Part shown: positions 1-9,387 of the stretch, in pieces | How positions within the stretch are numbered: the stretch's first letter is position 1 | Layout of the letters: each line of letters begins with the position of its first letter | Assembly: GCF_041320275.1 (NCBI RefSeq) | Contig: NZ_CP162023.1 | Location: 1,922,001 to 1,986,000 of the forward strand | Direction: 5' to 3' | DNA length: 64,000 nucleotides | DNA from: Mumia sp. Pv4-285 | GTDB taxonomy: Bacteria > Actinomycetota > Actinomycetes > Propionibacteriales > Nocardioidaceae | Position numbers and translations under genes: made by a program | The notes under the pieces: generated by a model | What the model was told of the DNA's origin: nothing | What the model saw: only the letters and a program-made list of their open reading frames with translations | Database searches by the model: none

Positions 1-527
1 AGGCGCTCGCCGACGCGGTCGCCCTCGTGCCGCAGCACACCTTCATCTTCGACGACACCGTGCGCGACAACATCACCCTCGGCGCGGACGTCGACGACGA
101 CCGCCTCCGTGCGGTGCTCGACCTGACCCAGGCGAGCGAGTTCGTCGATGCGCTCCCCGACGGCACAGCCACGCAGCTGGGAGAGCGGGGCACCACGCTC
201 TCCGGGGGCCAGCGGCAGCGTCTCGCGCTGGCCCGCGCGCTGGTGCGCGACCCGCGGCTGCTGATCCTCGACGACGCCACGAGCGCCCTGGACCCCGACG
301 TCGAACGCCGCATCCTCACCGCGCTGGCAAGCTCGACCGCCTCTGGCGACGGGCCGACGGTGTTCGTCGTCGCCTACCGCAAGGCCACCATCGCGCTCGC
401 CGACGAGGTGCTGTTCCTGCGCCACGGTTGCATCGTCGACCGCGGGACGCACGCCGAGCTCGTCGAGCGGTCGCCCGAGTACGCCGACATCGTGCAGGCC
501 TACGACCGGACGAGGGAGGCGTCATGA
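1..527 (+). CDS. ABC exporter subunit, C-terminal ATPase fragment (degenerate site)
   Basis: Only the last 174 codons are present (reading frame from base 3); the membrane domain and Walker A lie left of the window. Visible are a Q-loop region (VPQHTFIF), a canonical signature LSGGQRQ at fragment residue ~66, Walker B LLILDD at ~86 and a D-loop SALD. Two catalytic positions are altered: the Walker B glutamate is Asp (LDDATSALD), and the switch histidine is Tyr (VVAYRKAT, residue ~125). Such losses are known for the degenerate-site half of heterodimeric type IV ABC exporters. The stop overlaps the start of the next exporter gene by ATGA, so the two are probably co-translated and form one heterodimer. 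The substrate cannot be told. Confidence 0.88.
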   Translation, partial: ALADAVALVPQHTFIFDDTVRDNITLGADVDDDRLRAVLDLTQASEFVDALPDGTATQLGERGTTLSGGQRQRLALARALVRDPRLLILDDATSALDPDVERRILTALASSTASGDGPTVFVVAYRKATIALADEVLFLRHGCIVDRGTHAELVERSPEYADIVQAYDRTREAS

Positions 528-2413
528 GCATCGGGTCGCGATCAGGCCCCGTGCCGCTTCCCGTCCCCGGTCTGGAGACACCGCGGGAGGGTGGGCTGGC
601 CGTGCTGCGGCGTGGCTTCGCGCTGTCGCCGGCGCTGTCGCGCGGCCTGCCGTTGACGCTCCTGCTGGCAGCCCTCAGCACGGTCGGTGGTGCCGTGGTG
701 CCGATCGTCGTCCAGGTCGCGATCGACCAGGGGCTCAGCGCCGAGGGCGGCCCGGACGAGGGCGTCGTGCTGCGGTGGAGTGCCCTCGCCGCCGCGATCG
801 TCGTGATCACGGGCTTCTGTGCCTCCGTCATGAAGGTCCGGCTGTTCACCGCCAGCGAGCGGGGGCTCGCCGAGCTGCGGGTGAAGGCCTTCCGGCACGT
901 GCACGACCTCTCCGTGCTCACCCAGAACCGTGAGCGCCGCGGCGCGCTCGTCTCGCGCGTGACGTCCGACATCGACCAGGTGTCGTTGTTCCTGCAGTTC
1001 AACGGGATCACGTTCGTCACCAGCATCGGTCAGGTGCTGGTCGCGACCGTCGTCATGCTGTTCTACAGCTGGCAGCTCACGGCCGTCGTGTGGGTGTGCT
1101 TCCTGCCGCTCGTGGTCACGCTGATCGTCCTGCAGGGTCACATGTCGCGCGCGTACGACAAGGTGCGGGCGACGGTCGGAGGCATGCTCGGCGTGATCGC
1201 CGAGCCCGTGGTCGGCGCCTCGGTGGTGCGGTCGTACGCGGTGGAGCAGCGCACGCAGCGTCGCATCGACGAGGCGATCGACGTCAACCTCCGTGCCAAC
1301 GTGCGGGCCCAGCGCATCGTCGCCGGCACGTTCGCCTCGGCGGGCATCGCCAGCGGCCTCGCCAACGCCGCGGTGATCGTCGTGGGCGTGATGCTCGGGG
1401 TCGCCGGCGACCTCACCCTCGGCGGGGTCGTCGCGTTCGCCTTCCTCGTGTCGTTGTTCGTGGGTCCGGTGCAGTCGGCGACGCAGGTCCTCACCGATGC
1501 CCAGAACGCGATCTCGTCGTGGCGGCGCGTGATCGAGATCCTCGACACGCCGGCCGACGTCCGCGACCCCGGTGACCGTGCGGTCCCGTTGCCGAAGGGC
1601 GCGCTGGAGGTCGCCTTCGAGCACGTCCGGTTCGCCTATCCCGAGGGCCCCGACGTGCTGCACGACGTCGACGTCGTCGTCCCGGCCCGCCAGCGGGTGG
1701 CGGTCGTGGGTGAGACGGGATCGGGCAAGAGCACCTTCGCCAAGCTCCTCACTCGACTGTCCGACCCGAGCGCGGGCACCGTGTGCCTCGACGGGGTCGA
1801 CCTGCGCGAGATCGGGTTCGCCGACCTCCGCTCACGCGTCGTGATGGTGCCGCAGGAGGGCTTCCTCTTCGACGCGTCGCTGGCGGAGAACCTCCGCTAC
1901 GGCGACCTCCACGCCTCGCGCGAGCAGATGCGGGAGGCGTTCACCGCGCTCGGCATCGACGACTGGTACGCGACCCTTCCCGACGGCCTCGACACCGAGG
2001 TCGGACAGCGGGGCGAGTCGCTGTCGGCGGGGGAGCGACAGCTCGTCTCGCTGGTCCGCGCCTACCTCGCCGACCCGGACCTGCTGGTGCTCGACGAGGC
2101 GACGAGTGCCGTCGACCCGCAGACGGAGATGCGGGCGTCCCGGGCGCTCGAGCACCTCCTCGCCGGACGTACCTCCGTCGTCATCGCGCACCGGCTCTCC
2201 ACGGCGGAGGCGGCCGACCGCGTCCTCGTCTTCGACGTGGGCAGGCTCGTCGAGGACGGGCCCCACGACGAGCTCGTGGCGCGCGGGGGCACGTACGCAC
2301 GCCTGCACGCCTCCTGGATCGCGCAGGCCCACCTCGGGATCGATCCCTCCTTGGCGGTCGACGGCATCGACGACGCGGCTGGCGCGGCCTGGGAGAATGA
2401 ACGACGTGACTGA
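524..2413 (+). CDS. ABC exporter, fused membrane and ATPase domains
   Basis: A 629-residue half-transporter. The N-terminal ~300 residues form the six-helix exporter membrane domain, followed by an ATPase domain with Walker [10 protein letters not shown] (~396-404), signature LSAGERQ (~500), Walker B LLVLDE (~520-525) with an intact catalytic Glu, and an intact H-loop (IAHRLST). The signature deviates from LSGGQ. With the previous subunit's altered Walker B and switch residue, this gives one canonical and one degenerate ATP site. ATG at 524 is chosen because it overlaps the upstream stop (ATGA); an earlier in-frame start at 428 would lie deep inside the upstream gene. It could export a drug, lipid or peptide; the sequence does not decide. 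Confidence 0.9.
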   Translation: MSIGSRSGPVPLPVPGLETPREGGLAVLRRGFALSPALSRGLPLTLLLAALSTVGGAVVPIVVQVAIDQGLSAEGGPDEGVVLRWSALAAAIVVITGFCASVMKVRLFTASERGLAELRVKAFRHVHDLSVLTQNRERRGALVSRVTSDIDQVSLFLQFNGITFVTSIGQVLVATVVMLFYSWQLTAVVWVCFLPLVVTLIVLQGHMSRAYDKVRATVGGMLGVIAEPVVGASVVRSYAVEQRTQRRIDEAIDVNLRANVRAQRIVAGTFASAGIASGLANAAVIVVGVMLGVAGDLTLGGVVAFAFLVSLFVGPVQSATQVLTDAQNAISSWRRVIEILDTPADVRDPGDRAVPLPKGALEVAFEHVRFAYPEGPDVLHDVDVVVPARQRVAVVGETGSGKSTFAKLLTRLSDPSAGTVCLDGVDLREIGFADLRSRVVMVPQEGFLFDASLAENLRYGDLHASREQMREAFTALGIDDWYATLPDGLDTEVGQRGESLSAGERQLVSLVRAYLADPDLLVLDEATSAVDPQTEMRASRALEHLLAGRTSVVIAHRLSTAEAADRVLVFDVGRLVEDGPHDELVARGGTYARLHASWIAQAHLGIDPSLAVDGIDDAAGAAWENERRD

Positions 2414-2765
2414 CTCCGTGCGACTGGATCCCGCGATCGCGGCTCGGCTCAAGCGAGACGCGGACGGCCTCGTGCCTGCCGTCGTCCAGGAGGTCGACAC
2501 GCACGAGGTGCTGATGGTCGGCTGGATGGACGACGAGGCGCTGCGTCGCACGCTGACCACCGGGCGCTCGACGTTCTGGAGCCGGAGCCGCCACGAGTAC
2601 TGGGTCAAGGGGATGACCTCCGGCAACGTCCAGCACGTCCGCGAGGTCCGCCTCGACTGCGACGGCGACACCCTTCTAGTCAAGGTCTCGCAGACCGGTC
2701 CGGCCTGCCACACCGGGGCGCGTACGTGCTTCGACGCCGACGTCCTCCTCGAGCCTGACCAGTGA
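2406..2765 (+). CDS. hisI: Phosphoribosyl-AMP cyclohydrolase
   Basis: A 119-residue protein catalysing the third step of histidine biosynthesis, opening the adenine ring of phosphoribosyl-AMP. It shows the family signatures: [12 protein letters not shown] near the N-terminus, the [13 protein letters not shown] block, the acidic metal-binding run DCDGD, and the C-terminal zinc cysteines in [17 protein letters not shown] at 2406 is preferred because GGGAGA at 2391-2396 is well spaced from it. ATG at 2397 is in frame but almost touches that site, and would overlap the ABC gene by 17 nt. The stop overlaps the next start (GTGA). Other his genes are not in the window. Confidence 0.92.
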   Translation: MTDSVRLDPAIAARLKRDADGLVPAVVQEVDTHEVLMVGWMDDEALRRTLTTGRSTFWSRSRHEYWVKGMTSGNVQHVREVRLDCDGDTLLVKVSQTGPACHTGARTCFDADVLLEPDQ

Positions 2766-3343
2766 GCTCCCGCGGTTACGGCACGACAGTCCTGCTCGGC
2801 GTGGTCGGAGCGGCTGTGGCCTTCTTCGCCGCCTCGCGGCCGTGGGCACGCATCACGGTCGAGACCGAAGGCCTCGCGCGCGACGCCGTGTCGATCAGCG
2901 GCAACGACGCCATCCCGGTGGTCGGCGGCCTCGCGCTGGTCGCGCTCGCCGGGTGCGTCGCGGTCCTCGCGACCGCGGGCCGGATCCGTGTCGCGGTCGG
3001 TGCGGTCGTGACGCTCGCCTCGATCGGCGCGATGGTCGCCGTCGTCACAGGGGGCGGCGCCCTGCACGACGCCCTCGCGCTGTCGCTGGCGGACTCACCG
3101 GCGATGGCCGGCAACGCGGCGCTCCAGGAGTCTCTCGCGGACGAGGCTGCTGCGACGGCGTGGCGATGGGTCGCGCTGGTCGCGCTCGTCCTCCCGGCGC
3201 TCGCGGGGCTGGCGGTCGTCCGCTGGGGACGTACGTGGCCCTCGATGGGCCGGCGCTACGACTCGGTCGGCCAGCAGAAGGCCGCCCGCAACGACGACGA
3301 TCCGTGGAAGGCGCTCGACCGCGGCGAGGACCCGACCGTCTAG
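2762..3343 (+). CDS. Trp biosynthesis-associated membrane protein (TIGR02234 type)
   Basis: A 193-residue membrane protein with about four hydrophobic helices (roughly residues 8-25, 50-70, 75-97 and 137-157) and a charged cytoplasmic tail ending [16 protein letters not shown]. The architecture and the [10 protein letters not shown]-like first loop match the actinobacterial integral membrane family normally encoded between trpE and trpC; its function is unknown. GTG start overlaps the hisI stop by four bases. In this genome trpE is missing from the expected position directly upstream. The TAG stop is part of a TAGGCT -10-like element for the next gene. Confidence 0.8.
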   Translation: MSSRGYGTTVLLGVVGAAVAFFAASRPWARITVETEGLARDAVSISGNDAIPVVGGLALVALAGCVAVLATAGRIRVAVGAVVTLASIGAMVAVVTGGGALHDALALSLADSPAMAGNAALQESLADEAAATAWRWVALVALVLPALAGLAVVRWGRTWPSMGRRYDSVGQQKAARNDDDPWKALDRGEDPTV

Positions 3344-3346
3344 GCT
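3341..3346 (+). promoter_or_regulatory. Putative -10 box (TAGGCT) for the HGxxPAAW gene
   Basis: TAGGCT fits the actinobacterial TANNNT consensus; its first three bases are the stop codon of the preceding gene. Transcription would start near 3353, giving a leader of about 50 nt that contains the GAGAGG ribosome site. No clear -35. Confidence 0.4.
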
Positions 3347-3401
3347 GGGCCCACCCCTTCCGCTCGTCCGCGAGCACGTCACGTCTAGAGAGGTTTGCAC
3401 G

Positions 3402-3590
3402 ATGCATGGTTCCTCCCCGGCCGCTTGGACGGCAGTCGTCATCTGCCTGATCGGTTTCACCGTCGGCGGTGTCGCGCTGCTGATGGGCCCTGCCTGGGTG
3501 ATGTTCTGGATCGGTGTCGCGCTCGTCCTCGGCTCGGCGATCGTCGCCAAGGTCATGGGCGCGGCGGGTCTCGGCGCCAAGGCGCACTGA
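3402..3590 (+). CDS. HGxxPAAW family small membrane protein
   Basis: A 62-residue protein beginning MHGSSPAAW, the diagnostic N-terminus of a short actinobacterial family, followed by two hydrophobic helices (about 8-27 and 30-52) and a basic/Gly tail. GAGAGG at 3389-3394 supports the ATG start. It is typically found with the Trp-associated membrane protein and trpC, as here; its molecular role is unknown. With the upstream membrane protein it may form a small conserved membrane module. Confidence 0.85.
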   Translation: MHGSSPAAWTAVVICLIGFTVGGVALLMGPAWVMFWIGVALVLGSAIVAKVMGAAGLGAKAH

Positions 3591-3659
3591 ATCCGCGAGA
3601 CTGCGCTCGTACGCGTTGAACGCACCGCGCTCCGGCGTCGGTGACGAAGGGAGCCCACG

Positions 3660-4352
3660 ATGTCCGACCAGCCGCCGTACCCGCCGCAGGAGCCGCAGCA
3701 GCCGCCGTACGGCCAGCAGCCTCCGCCGGGATACGGACAGCAACCGCCTCCCGGTTACGGGCAGCAGCCCCCGCCCGGCTACGGCCAGCAACCCTCGCCG
3801 TACGGTCAGCAGCCCCCGCAGTACGGCCAGTACGGCGGAGGCGGCTACTCGCCGCTCGCCGACTACCAGCCGCCGTCGCCGTACGCGGGCTGGTGGTCGC
3901 GCGTCGCCGCGCTGATCATCGACGGTCTGATCGGCACGCTCGCCTCAGCGATCCCGATCATCATCGGGGCGGTGCTGCTCTCCACCTCCGTCGAGGTCCA
4001 GTCGGACCCGTACGGCAACACCTCCGAGAGCGAGGTGACGAACGAGGGGCTGTTCGCGCTCGGCATCATCCTGCTGATCGTCGGCTTCCTGGTCGCCTTC
4101 CTGTTCCAGATCTGGAACCAGGGCATCCGGCAGGGCAAGGGTGGTCAGAGCCTCGGCAAGCAGTTCCTCGGGATCACCGTCATCGAGATGAGCACCGGCC
4201 AGCCCCAGGGGGCCGGCAAGGGTGCGCTCCGCTGGCTGCTCTACTACGTCCTGGCGAGCCTCTGCTTCCTCGACCTCCTGTGGCCGCTCTGGGACAAGAA
4301 GCACCAGACGTGGCACGACATGATCGTCTCCTCGGTGGTCGTGAAGGCGTGA
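3660..4352 (+). CDS. RDD family membrane protein with Pro/Gln/Tyr-rich N-terminus
   Basis: A 230-residue protein. Residues 1-75 are low-complexity and rich in Pro, Gln, Gly and Tyr, with repeated GYGQQPPP-type octads. From about residue 78 an RDD domain follows (WWSRVAALIIDGLIGTL) with three hydrophobic segments, including the typical GQSLGKQFLGITVI and WHDMIVSSVVV endings. RDD proteins are poorly characterised; some act in ion exchange. GAAGGGAG upstream supports the ATG. The stop overlaps the next GTG start (GTGA). Confidence 0.88.
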   Translation: MSDQPPYPPQEPQQPPYGQQPPPGYGQQPPPGYGQQPPPGYGQQPSPYGQQPPQYGQYGGGGYSPLADYQPPSPYAGWWSRVAALIIDGLIGTLASAIPIIIGAVLLSTSVEVQSDPYGNTSESEVTNEGLFALGIILLIVGFLVAFLFQIWNQGIRQGKGGQSLGKQFLGITVIEMSTGQPQGAGKGALRWLLYYVLASLCFLDLLWPLWDKKHQTWHDMIVSSVVVKA

Positions 4353-4780
4353 CCACCGAGGCCGGTCCCCGCCCCGCCACCTCGACGTGGCGCGCTCTTC
4401 GCGCACCGCTCGCGGTGGGTGCGGCGGGGGCTGGCCTCGCGGCGATCCTTCACTTCCGCGACCCGAACACCGCCGGCAGCTATGGGTTCTGCCCGTTCGA
4501 GGTGCTGACCGGCTGGGACTGCCCGGGCTGCGGCGGGCTGCGGGCGGTGCACGCACTCACCGACCTCCAGGTGGGTGTGGCCCTGTCGAGCAACGTTCTC
4601 GCCGTCGCACTGGTGGTGGCGCTCGCTGTCGCGTTCATCGCCTGGATCCCGCGTCGGCTCGCCGATCCTCGTTCGTCGATGATCGCGATCTCGTCGCGTA
4701 CCGGCGTCGTGCTGATCGCGATCGGCTTCGTCTTCACCGTCGTGCGCAACACCCCGTGGGGGTCGTGGCTCGCTCCGTGA
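4349..4780 (+). CDS. DUF2752 family membrane protein
   Basis: A 143-residue protein with three predicted helices and the family hallmark CPFEVLTGWDCPGCGGLRA, where cysteines flank a Gly-rich turn before an Arg. GTG at 4349 overlaps the RDD gene stop by four bases, so the pair is probably translationally coupled. The function of the family is unknown. A strong hairpin directly downstream ends the transcript. Confidence 0.85.
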   Translation: MTTEAGPRPATSTWRALRAPLAVGAAGAGLAAILHFRDPNTAGSYGFCPFEVLTGWDCPGCGGLRAVHALTDLQVGVALSSNVLAVALVVALAVAFIAWIPRRLADPRSSMIAISSRTGVVLIAIGFVFTVVRNTPWGSWLAP

Positions 4781-4793
4781 CCTCCCCGACGCC

Positions 4794-4829
4794 GAAGGGC
4801 CTCTCACCGCACGCGGTGAGAGGCCCTTC
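4794..4829. terminator. Bidirectional terminator between DUF2752 and DUF4190 genes
   Basis: An inverted repeat of 15 bp (GAAGGGCCTCTCACC with its complement) closes a six-base loop, between two convergent genes. There is no long T-tract, as is common in actinobacteria. Confidence 0.8.
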
Positions 4830-4839
4830 GTGCCGTAGG

Positions 4840-5214
4840 TCAGACGGCGCCGGACAGCCGGGCGACGAGGCCGAGCGCCCAGAGCACCACGGCGATGATG
4901 CCGATGATGAATCCGGCCTGGGCCAGACCGGCGCCGGTGAGCCGGCCGTTCGATGCGGCGATCTCGTCCTTGGCCTGGCGGCCGAGAACGATGCCGACGA
5001 CGCCGAGCGGTCCGCAGCACAGGCCGAGGATGCCGGTCACCAGGGCCCACGTGGCCTTGGTCGAGTTCTTCGGCGGCTCGCCGTACGGATCACCGCCGGG
5101 CGGCGGACCTCCGTATCCGCCCGGCGGCGGACCTCCGTATCCGCCAGGAGGCGGGTTGTAGCTGGGCGGCTCGTTGCCCGGTGGTGTGGGGCCACCGGGT
5201 GGGGGATAGCTCAT
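4840..5214 (-). CDS. DUF4190-type membrane protein
   Basis: A 124-residue protein. The first ~48 residues are Pro/Gly/Tyr-rich with a duplicated GGYGGPPP unit (a ~21-bp direct repeat at about 5101-5145). Then come two hydrophobic helices (about 53-77 and 98-118) joined by [19 protein letters not shown], the conserved loop of the DUF4190 family. GAAGGAG just upstream supports the ATG at 5214. Function unknown; such proteins are common in actinobacteria. It is transcribed away from trpC. Confidence 0.82.
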   Translation of the reverse strand: MSYPPPGGPTPPGNEPPSYNPPPGGYGGPPPGGYGGPPPGGDPYGEPPKNSTKATWALVTGILGLCCGPLGVVGIVLGRQAKDEIAASNGRLTGAGLAQAGFIIGIIAVVLWALGLVARLSGAV

Positions 5215-5316
5215 GGTGCTCCTTCATCAAGGGGCTGGGGAGGTTCGCATTCTGCCGTACGAAGGTGCCGACGAAGTCAGATGGTCCAGCGCCTGCGCGC
5301 GCCCTCCAGGGGGCGG

Positions 5317-5346
5317 TGACCTGGCGCACAGCGGGCTGGCTACTCT
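5317..5346 (+). promoter_or_regulatory. Putative trpC promoter
   Basis: GTGACC (5317-5322) and TACTCT (5341-5346), separated by 18 bp, resemble the -35/-10 pair of the rpsA promoter in this window. The predicted start near 5353 leaves a leader of about 60 nt before trpC. Confidence 0.5.
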
Positions 5347-5376
5347 GTTGTGAAAGGGTCGGTTACCTCGGGGAGC

Positions 5377-5406
5377 ATGCTCCGGCGACCACGGGTGGGA
5401 AGGTAG
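5377..5406 (+). other. Possible short leader ORF before trpC
   Basis: ATG preceded by GGGGAG opens a nine-codon frame ending in TAG, nine bases before trpC. It encodes MLRRPRVGR and has no Trp codon, so it is not a classical trp attenuator peptide. It may be fortuitous. Confidence 0.2.
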
Positions 5407-5414
5407 GTCCGGCG

Positions 5415-6221
5415 ATGTCCGTTCTCGACGACATCATCGCGGGAGTCCTCGAGGACCTCGAGACTCGCATGGCGACTGTGCCCTTGGCCGATCTCAAGGA
5501 GCGCGCAGGCCGACAGGATCCCGCGCTCGACCCCATGCCGACGTTCCGAGCCGACGGCGTCTCGGTCATCGCCGAGGTGAAGCGTGCGAGTCCCTCCAAG
5601 GGTTCGCTCGCGGCGATCAAGGACCCTGCGGCGCTGGCCGTCGACTATGCGGCCGGTGGTGCTGCGGCGATCTCCGTGCTCACCGAGCAGCGGCGCTTCT
5701 CCGGCAGCCTCGACGACCTCCGCGCCGTCCGCGCCCAGGTCGCCTGCCCGGTCCTCCGCAAGGACTTCATCACGACCTCCTACCAGCTGTGGGAGGCCCG
5801 CGCCGCCGGTGCCGACATGGCGCTCCTCATCGTCGCGGCTCTCGACCAGTCGGCCCTCGAGTCGCTGATCGAGCGCGCACGCTCCATCGGGCTGACCCCG
5901 CTGGTCGAGGTGCACGACGAGGAGGAGGTCGAGCGAGCGATCGCCGCCGACGCACGGCTCGTCGGTGTCAACGCGCGCAACCTCAAGACCCTCGAGATCG
6001 ACCGTACGACCTTCGCCAGGCTGGCCCCGCTCATCCCCGACACGGTCGTCAAGGTCGCCGAGTCCGGTGTGCGCGACACCAAGGACGTCATCGAGTACGC
6101 CCGCTCCGGCGCCCAGGTCGTCCTGGTGGGGGAGACGCTCGTGACGGGCGGCAACCCGCGCTCGACCGTCGCTGACCTTGTCGCCGCCGGGTCGCACCCC
6201 GCTCTGCAGCACCGATGGTGA
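5415..6221 (+). CDS. trpC: Indole-3-glycerol phosphate synthase
   Basis: A 268-residue TIM-barrel enzyme that cyclises carboxyphenylamino-deoxyribulose phosphate to indole-glycerol phosphate. Family blocks are in order: [13 protein letters not shown] (catalytic Lys), [21 protein letters not shown], the [14 protein letters not shown] strand and the phosphate-binding [11 protein letters not shown] near the C-terminus. It heads the trpCBA-lgt run, with its own likely promoter. The ATG at 5415 matches the normal length of the family; longer in-frame openings upstream lack protein similarity. Confidence 0.96.
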   Translation: MSVLDDIIAGVLEDLETRMATVPLADLKERAGRQDPALDPMPTFRADGVSVIAEVKRASPSKGSLAAIKDPAALAVDYAAGGAAAISVLTEQRRFSGSLDDLRAVRAQVACPVLRKDFITTSYQLWEARAAGADMALLIVAALDQSALESLIERARSIGLTPLVEVHDEEEVERAIAADARLVGVNARNLKTLEIDRTTFARLAPLIPDTVVKVAESGVRDTKDVIEYARSGAQVVLVGETLVTGGNPRSTVADLVAAGSHPALQHRW

Positions 6222-6287
6222 CCGGACCCGCTCCGGCCGCCATCTCCCGTCGCACTCCGTGTTGACGCCACCTGCAAGGATCGATCC

Positions 6288-7535
6288 ATGTTCAGCTCTG
6301 CCTCCTCGGCCGACCCGCAACCCACGACGCTGCCCGACGAGCACGGCCACTTCGGCCGTTTCGGCGGCCGGTTCATGCCCGAGGCGCTGATCGCTCCTCT
6401 CGACGAGCTCGAACGCGCGTGGCGCGAGGCCAAGCAAGACCCGACGTTCGTCGACGAGCTGGACCGCATGTTCCGCGAGTACGCGAACCTTCCCAGCCCG
6501 CTGTACGAGGCGTCGCGCCTGTCCGAGCGCGCGGGGGCTCGGATCCTCCTCAAGCGCGAGGACCTGAACCACACGGGCGCGCACAAGATCCGCAACGTGC
6601 TGGGTCAGGCCCTGCTCACCCGCCGGATGGGCAAGCGGCGCGTGATCGCCGAGACGGGGGCGGGCCAGCACGGCGTCGCCACGGCCACCGCCTGCGCGTA
6701 CCTCGACCTCGAGTGCGTCGTCTACATGGGCGAGGTCGACACCGAGCGTCAGGCACTGAACGTCGCCCGCATGAACATGCTCGGCGCCACGGTGGTCCCG
6801 GTGACCACCGGCAGCCGCACCCTCAAGGACGCCATCAACGAGGCGCTGCGCGACTGGGTCAGCACCGTCGACGACACGCACTACCTGCTCGGTACGGCGG
6901 CCGGCGCGCACCCGTTCCCCGAGATCGTGCGAGACCTCACCCGTGGCATCGGCGACGAGTCCCGCGCCCAGGTGCTCGAGCGGATCGGCAGCCTGCCCGA
7001 CGCGGCCGCGGCCTGCGTCGGCGGCGGCTCCAACGCGATCGGCCTGTTCGCCGGGTTCCTCGCCGACTCCGACGTACGCCTGTACGGTTTCGAGGCCGGC
7101 GGCGACGGTTTCGAGACCGGTCGCCACGCGGCGACGATCACCGCGGGCGACGTCGGCGTGCTCCATGGCACGCGCTCGTTCCTCCTCCAGGACGAGGACG
7201 GCCAGACGATCGAGTCGCACTCCATCTCGGCCGGCCTCGACTACCCGGGCGTCGGCCCCGAGCACGCCTACCTCGCCGAGACCGGGCGCGTCACGTACGA
7301 GCCGGTCACCGACGACGAGGCGATGGCGGCCTTCGACCTGCTCTGCAAGACCGAGGGCATCATCCCCGCGATCGAGTCCGCCCACGCCGTCGCAGGGGCT
7401 CTGCGGATCGTCCCTCAGCTGACGAGCGAGCTCGGTCGCACGCCGACGATCCTGGTGAACCTCTCCGGACGCGGCGACAAGGACGCTCACACGGCGGCCG
7501 AGTACTTCGGGCTGCTCTCCGAGGAGGACGCATGA
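6288..7535 (+). CDS. trpB: Tryptophan synthase beta chain
   Basis: A 415-residue PLP enzyme that condenses indole with serine. Lys100 in [10 protein letters not shown] is the PLP Schiff-base lysine; the PLP-phosphate glycine loop GGGSNAIG and the ETGAGQHG and LSGRGDKD motifs are present. AAGGA at 6276-6280 supports the ATG. The stop overlaps the trpA start (ATGA), ensuring stoichiometric alpha and beta subunits for the alpha2beta2 complex. Confidence 0.97.
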   Translation: MFSSASSADPQPTTLPDEHGHFGRFGGRFMPEALIAPLDELERAWREAKQDPTFVDELDRMFREYANLPSPLYEASRLSERAGARILLKREDLNHTGAHKIRNVLGQALLTRRMGKRRVIAETGAGQHGVATATACAYLDLECVVYMGEVDTERQALNVARMNMLGATVVPVTTGSRTLKDAINEALRDWVSTVDDTHYLLGTAAGAHPFPEIVRDLTRGIGDESRAQVLERIGSLPDAAAACVGGGSNAIGLFAGFLADSDVRLYGFEAGGDGFETGRHAATITAGDVGVLHGTRSFLLQDEDGQTIESHSISAGLDYPGVGPEHAYLAETGRVTYEPVTDDEAMAAFDLLCKTEGIIPAIESAHAVAGALRIVPQLTSELGRTPTILVNLSGRGDKDAHTAAEYFGLLSEEDA

Positions 7536-8380
7536 GCGCGCTGGCCGACACCCTGGCACGGATCCGCGCCGAGGGACGTCCGGCGCTGGTCGGATACCTG
7601 CCGGCGGGCTTCCCCGACAAGCAGACCGCGATCGATGCGATGGTCGCGATGGTCGAGGGCGGCGTCGACATCGTCGAGATCGGCCTCCCCTACTCCGACC
7701 CCGTGATGGACGGACCCACGATCCAGCGTGCCGCCGAGGCAGCGCTGAGGGCGGGGATGCGGGTGGCCGACGTGTTCGACACGGTCGAGGCTGTGGCGGC
7801 CACCGGCGCGCCGACTCTGGTGATGACCTACTGGAACCCGGTCGAGCGCGTCGGCGTCGAGGCGTTCGCGTCGCGGCTGGCGGCGGCCGGGGGAGCGGGC
7901 CTCATCACCCCTGACCTGATCCCCGACGAGGCGGCGGAGTGGATCGAGTCCTCCACCACGCACGGCCTCGACCGGGTCTTCCTGGTGGCACCGTCGTCGA
8001 CCGACGCCCGGCTCGCGATGACGGCGCAGGCGTCGAGCGGGTTCCTGTACGCCACCTCGGTCATGGGGGTGACAGGCACGCGGACCGCGACGAGCACGGC
8101 GGCCCCGACCCTCGTCGAGCGTGTCAAGAAGGTGAGCGACATCCCGGTCGGCGTCGGCCTGGGTGTGAGCAACGGTGATCAGGCGGCCGAGGTCGGCGCG
8201 TTCGCCGATGCCGTGATCGTCGGTTCGGCACTCGTGGCACGGCTGCTCGATGCGGGCTCGGACACCGCGACGGGCATCGCCGCCGTCCGCGCCCTCGCCG
8301 AGGACCTTCGCGCAGGTGTCGAGCGAGCCCGCACGGCACCCTCCGTACCGACCACCGCAGACAAGGGAGCCCTCGCGTGA
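7532..8380 (+). CDS. trpA: Tryptophan synthase alpha chain
   Basis: A 282-residue TIM barrel that cleaves indole-glycerol phosphate to indole, channelled to TrpB. Diagnostic motifs are [20 protein letters not shown] (catalytic Glu and Asp) and the phosphate loop [14 protein letters not shown] at 7532 overlaps the trpB stop; the trpA stop in turn overlaps the lgt GTG start, giving three genes chained by 4-base overlaps. Confidence 0.96.
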   Translation: MSALADTLARIRAEGRPALVGYLPAGFPDKQTAIDAMVAMVEGGVDIVEIGLPYSDPVMDGPTIQRAAEAALRAGMRVADVFDTVEAVAATGAPTLVMTYWNPVERVGVEAFASRLAAAGGAGLITPDLIPDEAAEWIESSTTHGLDRVFLVAPSSTDARLAMTAQASSGFLYATSVMGVTGTRTATSTAAPTLVERVKKVSDIPVGVGLGVSNGDQAAEVGAFADAVIVGSALVARLLDAGSDTATGIAAVRALAEDLRAGVERARTAPSVPTTADKGALA

Positions 8381-9378
8381 TCCTGGCCTCGATCCCGAGC
8401 CCGTCGGAGTCCGTCTGGAACCTCGGTCCCTTCCCGATCCGGGCGTACGCCCTCTGCATCATCGCCGGTGTCGTCGCGGCGATCTGGGTCGGCGACAAGC
8501 GCTTCCAGGCCCGCGGCGGCAAGCCCGGCGCCGTGGCGGACGTCGCGATCTGGGCAATCCCGTTCGGGCTCGTCGGTGCCCGCCTCTACCACGTGGTCAC
8601 GAACCCCGAGCTCTACTTCGCCGAGGGCCGTGACCCGGTCCGCGCCCTCTACATCTGGGAGGGCGGACTCGGCATCTGGGGCGCCATCTCGCTCGGTGCC
8701 CTCGGTGCGTACATCGCCTGCCGTCGGTACGGCATCCGCTTCGCGCCGCTGGCGGACGCTCTCGCACCCGGCATCCTGCTCGCGCAGGCGATCGGGCGGT
8801 TCGGCAACTGGTTCAACCAGGAGCTCTTCGGCAGCCCGACCGATCTTCCGTGGGGACTGGAGATCGACGCCGCGCACCGTCCCGCCGGCTACGAGCAGTA
8901 CGAGACGTTCCACGCGACCTTCCTCTACGAGTCGCTCTGGAACCTCGCCGGCTTCTTCCTCCTGATCTGGCTCGACCGCCGGTTCCGGCTCGGCGGTGGC
9001 CGGGTCGTCGCGCTGTACGTGGCGATCTACACGCTCGGGCGGTTCTGGATCGAGGGCCTCCGCATCGACACGGCCCACGAGCTCCTCGGCCTCCGACTGA
9101 ACCAGTGGACCTCCATCGTCCTGTTCGTCGCCGCGATCGGCCTGTTCGTCTGGCTCACCAGGACGGGCCGAGGCGAGCGCGAGGACGTCGTCCAGGTCGA
9201 CAAGGACGACTCCGACGCCGAAGCCGAGCCCGCCGCGGGCGCGGTCGAGCCGGACCCGGCAGCGGGCGACGCGACGGAGCCTGCGGTCGACCGCGACGTC
9301 ACGGAGGCCACGGCAGCCGACGAGACCGTCGCGGACGACACGACCTCCTCGGGTGACGGCGACGCGCCACGGTCGTAG
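8377..9378 (+). CDS. lgt: Phosphatidylglycerol--prolipoprotein diacylglyceryl transferase
   Basis: A 333-residue multi-pass enzyme that attaches diacylglycerol to lipobox cysteines, the first step of lipoprotein maturation. It carries the Lgt signature GRFGNWFNQELFG and the conserved His/Arg face of the membrane helices. After the last helix (~265) a ~65-residue acidic, Ala/Asp-rich tail extends the protein; such tails are frequent in actinobacterial Lgt. GTG at 8377 overlaps the trpA stop. A client lipoprotein, LivK, is encoded in this window. Its TAG stop forms part of the next promoter. Confidence 0.95.
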   Translation: MILASIPSPSESVWNLGPFPIRAYALCIIAGVVAAIWVGDKRFQARGGKPGAVADVAIWAIPFGLVGARLYHVVTNPELYFAEGRDPVRALYIWEGGLGIWGAISLGALGAYIACRRYGIRFAPLADALAPGILLAQAIGRFGNWFNQELFGSPTDLPWGLEIDAAHRPAGYEQYETFHATFLYESLWNLAGFFLLIWLDRRFRLGGGRVVALYVAIYTLGRFWIEGLRIDTAHELLGLRLNQWTSIVLFVAAIGLFVWLTRTGRGEREDVVQVDKDDSDAEAEPAAGAVEPDPAAGDATEPAVDRDVTEATAADETVADDTTSSGDGDAPRS

Positions 9379-9381
9379 ATT
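9376..9381 (+). promoter_or_regulatory. Putative -10 box (TAGATT) for leaderless VIT gene
   Basis: TAGATT begins with the lgt stop codon and is followed by six bases and then the GTG at 9388, the spacing expected when transcription starts at the start codon. Confidence 0.5.
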
Positions 9382-9387
9382 CGAGGG

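Noticed and set aside
428-523. An upstream start for the second ABC subunit
   Set aside because: It would overlap the first subunit's conserved C-terminus; ATG 524 with a four-base overlap is the normal arrangement.
3690-3830. Short direct repeats that might suggest a CRISPR array
   Set aside because: They are in-frame codon repeats for the GYGQQPPP tract of the RDD protein, with no spacers.
5340-7559. A 739-codon minus-strand frame opposite trpC and trpB
   Set aside because: Low-complexity shadow of the trp genes without a plausible start region.
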